From positions 2,794,501-2,858,500 of the forward strand of contig NZ_CP117435.1 in NCBI RefSeq assembly GCF_030687495.1: a stretch of 64,000 nucleotides of DNA, read 5' to 3'. The notes below the pieces were generated by a model, which saw nothing but the letters and a program-made list of their open reading frames with translations, did no database searches and had not been told where the DNA came from. This stretch comes from Pseudomonas sp. FP453 (GTDB lineage Bacteria; Pseudomonadota; Gammaproteobacteria; Pseudomonadales; Pseudomonadaceae). Both the position numbers and the translations under genes were made by a program. Positions 57,572 to 64,000 of the stretch are shown in pieces (position 1 is the stretch's first letter; every line of letters begins with the position of its first letter).

Positions 57572-58343
57572 TTATTGGAGGTTTACGTAGAGGCCGCCAT
57601 CGACCAGCAAGGACGCACCGGTCACATAACGCGCCATGTCCGAGGCCAGGAACACAATCGGCCCCGCCACATCGTCCGGTTCACCGAGGCGGCCCAGCGG
57701 TGTCCGCGAGGTCATATAGGCGAGCTTCTCCGCATCCGCCAGATCCTCTTTGTTGATATCCGTGGCAATCGTCCCCGGCAGCACCGAGTTGCAACGAATC
57801 CCGTACGGCCCCAGGGCAATCGCGCAGGATTGCATCAGCGAATGCAGGCCGGCCTTGGTTGGCGTGTAGTGGGTTTGCATGCCGCCGCCCACCAGGGCGC
57901 TGATGGAGCTGACCGCGATGATTGCGCCGCCCCCGGCCCTGGTTTTTCATCTGGTTGGCCGCCGCCTGCACGGCGAAGTAGGCGCCGTTGAGGTTGGTGT
58001 TGACGGTCTTCAGGTAGACCTCGCGGGGCATGTCGAGGAACGAGTGGAACGGGCAGATGCCGGCGTTGTTGACGAACACGTTGACGCTGCCAAAGGCCTT
58101 CACCGCGCCGGCCACCAGCTTGTCGCCGGTGTCCGGGTCGGCCGCGTCGCCGCCCACTTCGATGGCTGCGCCGCCAAACGCTTTTATCTCCTCGATCAAC
58201 GAATACGCCGCTTCACGGCCCTGGCCGCTGCCGCTGTGGCCGATTACGACGCGGGCGCCCTGGCGCGCACATTCACGGGCGGCGGCGCGGCCGATGCCAC
58301 GGGAGGCACCGGTGATGATCACGGTTTTATCTGCAAGCAACAT
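57572..58343 (-). CDS. L-rhamnose 1-dehydrogenase (SDR), one frameshift as given
   Basis: The frame changes at the C-run 57930-57934. Removing one base gives 256 residues, the length of characterised LRA1-type rhamnose dehydrogenases. TGASRGIG is the cofactor loop, VNNAGICPFHSFLDMP and HYTPTKAG hold the catalytic residues, and LVDGGLYVNLQ is the end. It oxidises L-rhamnose to L-rhamnono-lactone. AAGGAG precedes the ATG at 58343. It lies 29 bases after rhaT. Resemblance to the LRA1 sequence is strong; the neighbours support it. Confidence 0.88.
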
Positions 58344-58372
58344 AACAACACTCCTTCAAAAATAAGCGGCCC

Positions 58373-59431
58373 TCAGCCGAGGTAATTGCCGTAGCCGACC
58401 ATGGCGATTGCGCCGAGGATCACCGCGATCCCGGCCACCAGCACGCCTTTGTTGGCGGCACTGGTGCCGTGCCATTCGCGGAAATACAGGCCCCAGCAGT
58501 TGGACACGATGATGATGAATGACATGTGCAGCACCCACGAACTGGCGTCGTTCTGCAGGCGGCTTTCGCCCATGCCGTAGAAAAAGAACTGCAAGAACCA
58601 CAGCGTGCCGGCGACCGCCACCAGCAGGTAGTTGCCCAGCAGCGGGGTGCTGCGGTCGGTGTAGTTGTGGAAGGTGCGGTTGCGCCAGTTCAGCCACAGG
58701 CACCAGAGGCCGTTGGTGGTCAGGCCGCCCCACATGATCACCATGAAGGTCACGTTGTTCTGGAACAGGCTGTTGGCGCCATGCTCCACCGCAGCGGCCG
58801 CGAGTGGGCGCCCGGCGGAAATGCCGTAGCTGAAACAGGCACTGAGCACGCCGGAGATCACCGCCACCAGCATGCCCTTGCCCAGGGAAAACTCGCTGAC
58901 ACTGGCAAACTTCACCGCCTGGGACACTTCCCGTTCCTTGATCAGCCCGGCCTTGCCGCACACCGCGATGCCGACCAGCGACACCGCCACGCCCCACAGC
59001 ACCCAATGGCCGCCCTGGGAAGCCAGCATTGAGGTCAGCGTGCCTTCGGTGGCGTCGGTGAACAGGTCGCGGTACAGCGCCGGCATCAGGGCGCCGAGGG
59101 CCGAGGTGAGGCCCATGATCAGCGACATGCCGAGGGACAGGCCGAGGTAGCGCATGGTCAGGCCAAACGTCAGCCCGCCGATGCCCCACAACACGCCGAA
59201 CATATAGGTCCACAGCAAGGTGCTGGTGTCGGCATCACGCAGGATCTGCACCCAGCCCGGCACCGTCAATTGCGCGGCAATCAGCGGCACGATCAGCCAG
59301 GACACCAGGCCACCGGTGATCCAATAACTTTCCCAGGCCCAGCCGCGGACCTTCTTGTAGGGGATGTAGAAACTGCCGGAAGCGAAGCCGCCGATAAAGT
59401 GCAGAATCACACCGAGGAGAATGATTTCCAC
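58373..59431 (-). CDS. rhaT: L-rhamnose/H+ symporter RhaT
   Basis: A 352-residue permease of the drug/metabolite superfamily with about ten membrane segments. The start is GTG at 59431 with AAGGA ten bases upstream. FASGSFYIPYKKVRGWAWESYW at the N-terminus is the RhaT signature. E. coli RhaT has 344 residues. It follows rhaM by 40 bases and is co-directional with the pathway. Confidence 0.94.
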   Translation of the reverse strand: MEIILLGVILHFIGGFASGSFYIPYKKVRGWAWESYWITGGLVSWLIVPLIAAQLTVPGWVQILRDADTSTLLWTYMFGVLWGIGGLTFGLTMRYLGLSLGMSLIMGLTSALGALMPALYRDLFTDATEGTLTSMLASQGGHWVLWGVAVSLVGIAVCGKAGLIKEREVSQAVKFASVSEFSLGKGMLVAVISGVLSACFSYGISAGRPLAAAAVEHGANSLFQNNVTFMVIMWGGLTTNGLWCLWLNWRNRTFHNYTDRSTPLLGNYLLVAVAGTLWFLQFFFYGMGESRLQNDASSWVLHMSFIIIVSNCWGLYFREWHGTSAANKGVLVAGIAVILGAIAMVGYGNYLG

Positions 59432-59471
59432 GTAGTCGAATCCTTTTTATTGTTGTTGTGGGCTTGATTGG

Positions 59472-59792
59472 TCAGGGGCGCGTGAGGTGGAACATGGGCT
59501 GTAGATCGACGCTGATCGGCGAGGCATCCGCATGGCTGGGCATGATGTCCTGCATGTGGTTCCACCAACGCTGCATCAGCGCGGTGCCGGGCAGTTCATC
59601 CAGGCCGTGGGCGTCTTCGTGAGTGAGCACGGCGAACAGCGCGTTGCTCGATTCATCGAGGAAAATCCGGTAATCCACCACGCCGGCGTCCAGCAGGGCC
59701 TGGGCCAGTTCGGGCCAGATCTCATCGTGGCGCTTGCGGTATTCATCGGCCTGGCCGGGGTTGAGGTTCATGCGAAAGGCGCGGGTCTGCAT
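59472..59792 (-). CDS. rhaM: L-rhamnose mutarotase RhaM
   Basis: A 106-residue enzyme that interconverts L-rhamnose anomers. RMNLNPGQADEYRKRHDEIWPEL is the family N-terminus, and WWNHMQDIMP the C-terminal part. The ATG at 59792 overlaps the lactonase stop in TGATG, so the two are coupled. E. coli RhaM has 104 residues. Confidence 0.93.
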   Translation of the reverse strand: MQTRAFRMNLNPGQADEYRKRHDEIWPELAQALLDAGVVDYRIFLDESSNALFAVLTHEDAHGLDELPGTALMQRWWNHMQDIMPSHADASPISVDLQPMFHLTRP

Positions 59793-60667
59793 CACTGGGC
59801 TCCTGCGTCGGGGGTGTAGACCCGGACGGCGTTGTGCACGAAGAATTTGCTTTGCACCGCCGCGGGTTTGTCGGCCATGCAGCCTTTGACCAGGCCCAGG
59901 GTGGTGGCGAAATCCGCGAGGTGATCGCTGTTGGGCCAGTCGCTGCCAAAGAAGCAACGGTCTTCACCAAAGGCCTCCCACAGCACGGCCAGGCGGTCGT
60001 TGTAGAACGCCGTGTCGCTGATCAAACCCAGGGGGCCGACTTGCGGGATTTCCGCCAGTTTGGCGAACACATTCGGCCGCTCGGCCAGGCGCAGCAGGTC
60101 GGCGTGATACGCCGCTTCTTCGCCGGTGGGCACCTGGGCGTTGGGCAGGTGGTCGACGATGATGCGCAGCTCGGGCAAGGCATCGCTCAGGTGCAACAAA
60201 CCCTTGATCAAACGCGGGTTCGGGTTGGCGCTGTCCAGGCTGCGGCCGGTGGCGGCGAGTTCGCGCAGGCCGTCGATAAAACCGGGGCGGGTCTGGTCCA
60301 GCAGCAGGTCGCGGTCCCACAGGTTGCCGTAGCGCAGGCCGAGGAACAGCGGCTCGTCGGCCAGCGCTTCGAGGTCATGGGCGAAGTCCGCGTGCAACGG
60401 GTCGAGGTTGCCGACAAAGCCGAGCATGCGCGGGTCGCTGCGCAGGGTGTGCAGCAGCCAGTGGTTGTCGTCGCGCCACGGGCTGGCTTCCACGGCAATC
60501 GCACCAACCACGTTGTGCGGCGCGGCCAGCGCCCAGTAATCCGCCGGCAGATGCGCGGCGTACAAGCGGTTGCCCGGCTCGGGCCAGGGGATGCCTTGGG
60601 GCCGGCGCGGGTCGAACAGGTGCAGGTGGCTGTCGATGATCGGGCCGCTGTAGGGCGTCAGGGGCAT
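59792..60667 (-). CDS. Amidohydrolase, probable L-rhamnono-gamma-lactonase
   Basis: A 291-residue amidohydrolase-2 family protein. The metal-binding HxH is in IDSHLHLFDP near residue 13, with a later His in IIVDHLPNAQ and Asp in FFGSDWPNSDH. Such enzymes hydrolyse sugar lactones; with the neighbours, L-rhamnono-lactone to L-rhamnonate (LRA2 step) is the natural role. AAGGAC precedes the ATG at 60667. Confidence 0.87.
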   Translation of the reverse strand: MPLTPYSGPIIDSHLHLFDPRRPQGIPWPEPGNRLYAAHLPADYWALAAPHNVVGAIAVEASPWRDDNHWLLHTLRSDPRMLGFVGNLDPLHADFAHDLEALADEPLFLGLRYGNLWDRDLLLDQTRPGFIDGLRELAATGRSLDSANPNPRLIKGLLHLSDALPELRIIVDHLPNAQVPTGEEAAYHADLLRLAERPNVFAKLAEIPQVGPLGLISDTAFYNDRLAVLWEAFGEDRCFFGSDWPNSDHLADFATTLGLVKGCMADKPAAVQSKFFVHNAVRVYTPDAGAQ

Positions 60668-60700
60668 GGGGGGCAGTCCTTATCGCAAGCACATTGGGAA

Positions 60701-60728
60701 GGGCCCGCACGCTACCGTGAGCGGGCCC
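60701..60728. other. Hairpin between aldA and the lactonase gene
   Basis: Arms GGGCCCGC and GCGGGCCC with inner CACG/CGTG pairing fill the 72-base gap between aldA and the lactonase. No T-run follows on the minus strand, so it is more likely an mRNA processing or stability element than a terminator. On the plus strand a GTTT follows, but no plus-strand gene ends here. Confidence 0.45.
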
Positions 60729-60739
60729 GTTTAACCAGA

Positions 60740-62173
60740 TCAGCTCTGCAGGTACACCACGTGGGTATGGGTGTATTCGTACAGGCCATGCTTGCCGTCG
60801 GCCCCGCCGATCCCGGATTTGCGCACGCCGGCATGGAAGCCTTGCATGGCTTCGAAGTTCTCGCGGTTGACGTAGGTTTCACCAAAGTCGAGCTCGCGCA
60901 CCGCGTGCATCGCCTTGCCCAGGTCGCGGGTGTAGATCGACGAAGTCAGGCCGTAGTCGCAGTCGTTGGCCAGGGCGATGGCTTCGTCGAGGTCGTCGAC
61001 AATCTGGATCGGCAGCACCGGGCCGAAGATCTCTTCGCGCATGATCTCCATGTCGGCGCGGCAGCCGGCCAACACCGTCGGCTGGAAGTGAAAGCCTGCG
61101 CCCAGGTCGGCGATCTGCCCGCCCGTGATCAAGCTGGCGCCCTGGCTCAGCGCGGTGCGCACCTTGCGGTTGACGTTGTCCAGGCCCTGGCGGTTGATCA
61201 GCGGGCCCATCTCCATATCGGCCTGGGCCAGCGGGTCGCCATAGCGCGTGGCGGCCATCGCCGCGCTGATGCGTTCGATGAACTGGTCGGCGACCTTGCG
61301 CTCCACGTACACCCGCTCGGCGCAGTTGCACACCTGGCCGGTGTTGATGATGCGTGAGTCGCGGATGGCTTTGACCGCCAGGTCCAGGTCGGCGTCGGCC
61401 AGCACAATGGCCGGCGCCTTGCCACCCAGTTCGAGGTTGAGCTTGGTGATGTTCGGCGCGGCGGCGGCCATGATTCGCGAACCGGTGGCGACGCTGCCGG
61501 TAAAGCTGATCATGTCCACGCCCTGGTGCGCGGTGAGGGCGCCGCCGACCTGGCCGTCGCCGCACACCACGTTGAACACGCCGGCGGGCAGGTCGGTTTC
61601 GGCGACGAGCCTGGCGAATTCAAAGCAGTTGTTCGGCGTTTCTTCGCTGGGCTTGATCACGATGGTGTTGCCGGTGAGCAGCGCCGGCGCCATTTTGCGG
61701 GCGATGAGGAAGAACGGGAAATTCCACGGCAGGATGCCGGCCACCACGCCCAGCGGCTTGCGGAACAGGAAGATGTTTTCGTTCGGGCGGTCGCTGGTGA
61801 TGATCTCGCCTTCGATGCGTCGCGCCCACTCGGCCATGTAGTCGAGGTAGTCGGCGGTGAAGTTCACCTCGACTTCGGCCAGCCCGCTGACCTTGCCTTG
61901 TTCCAGGGTGATGGTGCGCGCCAGGTGCGCCACATTTTCACGCAGCTTGGCGGCGATCCGGCGCAGGTGCCCGGCGCGTTCGATGGCCGGTTTGCGCGCC
62001 CAGTCTGTTTGCGCCTGGCGTGCGGCGGCGAGGGCCTGGTCCACATCGGCGGCGTTGGACGCCGGCACCTTGGACAGCAGCGCGCCGGTGGCTGGGTTGA
62101 GCACGTCGATGTGGGTTTCGCTCGCGACGAAGCGGCCGTTGATGAAGTTCTGGTACACGGGAACGGATGACAT
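60740..62173 (-). CDS. aldA: Lactaldehyde dehydrogenase AldA
   Basis: A 477-residue NAD-dependent aldehyde dehydrogenase. ILPWNFPFFLIARKMAPALL and NTGQVCNCAERVYVE (catalytic Cys) are present, with the general-base Glu in LELGGKAPA. The C-terminal block from ETYVNRENFEAMQGFHAG to the end is almost the same as in E. coli AldA, including the terminal VVYLQS. It oxidises L-lactaldehyde from the aldolase step to L-lactate. The ATG at 62173 lies 10 bases after the aldolase stop. Confidence 0.94.
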   Translation of the reverse strand: MSSVPVYQNFINGRFVASETHIDVLNPATGALLSKVPASNAADVDQALAAARQAQTDWARKPAIERAGHLRRIAAKLRENVAHLARTITLEQGKVSGLAEVEVNFTADYLDYMAEWARRIEGEIITSDRPNENIFLFRKPLGVVAGILPWNFPFFLIARKMAPALLTGNTIVIKPSEETPNNCFEFARLVAETDLPAGVFNVVCGDGQVGGALTAHQGVDMISFTGSVATGSRIMAAAAPNITKLNLELGGKAPAIVLADADLDLAVKAIRDSRIINTGQVCNCAERVYVERKVADQFIERISAAMAATRYGDPLAQADMEMGPLINRQGLDNVNRKVRTALSQGASLITGGQIADLGAGFHFQPTVLAGCRADMEIMREEIFGPVLPIQIVDDLDEAIALANDCDYGLTSSIYTRDLGKAMHAVRELDFGETYVNRENFEAMQGFHAGVRKSGIGGADGKHGLYEYTHTHVVYLQS

Positions 62174-62183
62174 GGGCAGCTCC

Positions 62184-62986
62184 TTAGTAGGTACGCGACG
62201 GGGCTTTGTTTTCGCCCACCCGGGCGATAACGGGCGAGGGTGGCCAGGGCGCTCTGGCGCAGCAGGCTGATGTCGATGGCCACCGCGATAAAGCGGCAAC
62301 CCCAGGCCTGGTAGCGGCGGGGCGTCGTCTTCATTGGGCGCGAGGATGCCGCAGACTTTGCCAGCGGCGAGGGTGGCGTCCACCGCGTGCTTGATCCGCT
62401 CCTGCACCTCAGGATGGCCGGGGTTGCCGGCGTGGCCGAGGCCGATGGACAGGTCGGCCGGGCCGATGAATACCGCGTGCACGCCTTCGACGGCGGCAAT
62501 CGCGGCGACGTTTTCCACCCCCAGGCGCGACTCCACTTGCACGATCAGGCACAGCTCTTCATGGGCGGTGGTGAGGTAGTTGTCGACGCCGTCCCAGCGG
62601 GTGGCGCGGGTCAGGCCGCCGCCGACGCCACGGATGCCGTGGGGCGGGTAACGCATGGCACGCACCAGGGCCTGGGCCTGTTCGGCGGTTTCGACCATGG
62701 GGATCATCAGCGTCTGCGCGCCAACATCGAGCAGTTGCTTGATCAGGTTGGCGTCGCCATTCACTGCGCGTACTACAGGCGCGGTGGCGTAGGGTGCCAC
62801 GGTCTGCAATTGGTTGAGCACGCTGGGCACGGTGTTCGGCGCGTGCTCGCCGTCGATCAGCATCCAGTCGTAACCGAGGCTGGCGACGATTTCGGCGGCG
62901 TAGCCGGTGGCGAAACCGGCCCAGATGCCGTATTGCGTGGCGTCGTTGGCCAAGGCGGCCTTGAAGCCGTTGCGGGGCATGTGCAT
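62184..62986 (-). CDS. rhmA: HpcH/HpaI aldolase, 2-keto-3-deoxy-L-rhamnonate aldolase, two frameshifts as given
   Basis: The frame changes near 62319-62322 and again near 62215-62221. Removing one base at each gives 266 residues ending in PSRTY, close to E. coli RhmA (267). The frame as given otherwise reads on into aldA. GIWAGFATGYAAEI, DWMLIDGEHAPN and VEGVHAVFIGPADLSIGLG are the class II metal-dependent aldolase motifs (Glu and Asp ligands). Products are pyruvate and L-lactaldehyde. GAGGAA precedes the ATG at 62986. It starts 11 bases after the dehydratase stop. Confidence 0.88.
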
Positions 62987-62997
62987 GGCAGGTTTCC

Positions 62998-64000
62998 TCA
63001 GCGGTTGTAGGGACGGTGCAGTTGGCAATCCGGGTTCAGGTCAACGCCGAAGCCGGGTTTGTCCAGCGCCGACAGACGCATGCGGCCATTCACCGGCACC
63101 GGCTCGCCGAGCAGCTGCGGGTGGAACATCGGCACCACTTCATCGGCCTTCGGCGCCATCATCAGGAACTCGGCGAACGGGCTGTTATGGCGGGTGGCGA
63201 CGAAGTGGTAGCTGTACACCGAGGAACCGTGGGGCACGACCATGGCGTTGTGCGCATCGGCGAGGGCGGAGATTTTCACCAGTTCGGTGAGGCCGCCGCA
63301 CCAGCCGACATCCGGCTGGATAATGTCGCAGCAGCCCATTTCCAGGAGCATGCGGAAACCCCAGCGCGTGGCTTCGTGTTCGCCGGTGGTCACCAGCATG
63401 CCCTTGGGCACGTTGTTGCGCAGGGCGGCGTAGCCCCAGTAATCGTCCGGCGACAGCGCTTCTTCGATCCACTTGAGGCCGTGCTCATGGGCGCCGATCG
63501 CCAGTTTGGTCGCGTAGTTCAGGTCCAGGCTCATCCAGCAATCGAGCATCAGCCAGAAGTCCGGGCCGACCCGCTCGCGCATGGTCGCCAGTTCTTCGAG
63601 GTTTTTGCGCAGGCCTGCTTCGCCTTCGCTGGGGCCGTGGTGCAGGGGCATCTTGCCGCCAATAAAGCCCATCTTTTGCGCCAGGTCGGGGCGTGCGCCG
63701 GTGGCGTAGAACTGCAATTCATCACGCACTGCGCCGCCGAGCAGCTGGTGCACCGGTTCCTGGCGCAGTTTGCCGAGCAGGTCCCACAGCGCCAGGTCGA
63801 CGCCGGAGATCGTGTTGATCACCAGGCCCTTGCGCCCGTAGTAGAGGGTGGACTGGTACATCTGGTCCCAGATCTTTTCGATGTCGGTGACGCGGGCGCC
63901 TTCGATGAAACGCGCCAGGTGTTTCTCGACGATATAGGCAGCCGGTTCGCCGCCGGTGGTCACGGCAAAACCGACGGTGCCGTCGCTGGCTTCGATCTCC
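62998..64000 (-). CDS. rhmD: L-rhamnonate dehydratase (C-terminal part; runs off the window)
   Basis: About 333 codons are present before the frame leaves the window at 64000. It is an enolase-superfamily acid-sugar dehydratase that converts L-rhamnonate to 2-keto-3-deoxy-L-rhamnonate. Metal ligands are visible in [20 protein letters not shown] and [10 protein letters not shown], and the catalytic His in [31 protein letters not shown] is typical of rhamnonate dehydratases. It is the most upstream visible gene of the cluster; any regulator is outside. Confidence 0.92.
   Translation of the reverse strand, partial: EIEASDGTVGFAVTTGGEPAAYIVEKHLARFIEGARVTDIEKIWDQMYQSTLYYGRKGLVINTISGVDLALWDLLGKLRQEPVHQLLGGAVRDELQFYATGARPDLAQKMGFIGGKMPLHHGPSEGEAGLRKNLEELATMRERVGPDFWLMLDCWMSLDLNYATKLAIGAHEHGLKWIEEALSPDDYWGYAALRNNVPKGMLVTTGEHEATRWGFRMLLEMGCCDIIQPDVGWCGGLTELVKISALADAHNAMVVPHGSSVYSYHFVATRHNSPFAEFLMMAPKADEVVPMFHPQLLGEPVPVNGRMRLSALDKPGFGVDLNPDCQLHRPYNR

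Noticed and set aside
60740..63028. A single 762-residue frame that looks like an aldolase-dehydrogenase fusion
   Set aside because: The middle segment is out-of-frame nonsense created by two +1 insertions. Correcting them gives a separate aldolase ending 10 bases before a good aldA start.
1..64000. CRISPR arrays, tRNA/rRNA genes, insertion sequences, prophage or integrative element
   Set aside because: I saw no regularly spaced repeats, no cloverleaf or rRNA sequence, and no transposase, integrase or phage structural gene. The only repeats are the REP doublets.

Overview
The window is chromosomal DNA of a Pseudomonas of the fluorescens group. This rests on family-level recognition of the proteins (MuxABC-OpmB, a MucR-type MHYT protein, TreS fused to maltokinase next to GlgE and GlgB, OprB, Pcs), on high GC with strong third-position bias, and on nine REP doublets of the sequence type scattered through P. 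fluorescens genomes. I see no tRNA, rRNA, CRISPR array, insertion sequence, prophage or integrase. Genes are dense and no gap exceeds about 300 bases.

Layout. 1-2.6 kb: the start of an AraC-type regulator, a glycosyltransferase and, divergently, tpx. 2.8-11.7 kb: the four-gene RND efflux operon muxA-muxB-muxC-opmB, joined by ATGA overlaps. 12.0-18.0 kb: a MucR-like MHYT-GGDEF-EAL protein, an SDR, a MocR-type regulator and an isolated ccoG. 18.2-31.9 kb: the alpha-glucan/trehalose operon glgE-treS/mak-glgB, flanked by three atypical genes: a 313-residue protein ending in a serralysin-like C-terminal module, a 52-residue proline-rich microprotein, and a 1390-residue toxin-like protein with a C-terminal Cys-His-Asp set. 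32.0-36.4 kb: a diguanylate cyclase convergent with a soluble hybrid histidine kinase, then a secreted CAP-domain protein. 36.4-39.8 kb: lhgR-lhgO-MFS transporter, with matching FadR-type operators before lhgR and lhgO. 39.9-44.1 kb: MFS/LysR pair, GNAT, TetR/quinone-reductase pair. 44.1-51.0 kb: a stand-alone aroA with a small Cys-containing protein, a YecA-like protein, a dienoyl-CoA isomerase with nudC, a TSUP permease, phosphatidylcholine synthase and an RNA methyltransferase. 51.2-55.9 kb: an orphan homodimeric pyruvate-dehydrogenase-type E1, a DUF1289 protein and nrdB with tandem NrdR boxes. 56.1-64 kb: oprB and a complete-looking non-phosphorylating L-rhamnose pathway (rhamnonate dehydratase, KDR aldolase, aldA, lactonase, rhaM, rhaT, rhamnose dehydrogenase).

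How the genes work together. TreS/Mak, GlgE and GlgB interconvert trehalose, maltose 1-phosphate and branched alpha-glucan. The rhamnose genes take external L-rhamnose (OprB, RhaT, RhaM) through lactone, rhamnonate and 2-keto-3-deoxy-rhamnonate to pyruvate and lactaldehyde, and AldA oxidises the lactaldehyde to lactate. LhgR-LhgO oxidises L-2-hydroxyglutarate to 2-oxoglutarate.

Sequence quality. Between 52.3 and 62.3 kb four genes (the E1, nrdB, the rhamnose dehydrogenase and the aldolase) carry seven frameshifts in total. Each is one extra base, nearly all in a G/C run, and removing them restores family-typical lengths. I treat these as probable sequencing or assembly errors, not pseudogenes. 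The best candidates for new biology are the 1390-residue toxin-like protein and the serralysin-tail protein.
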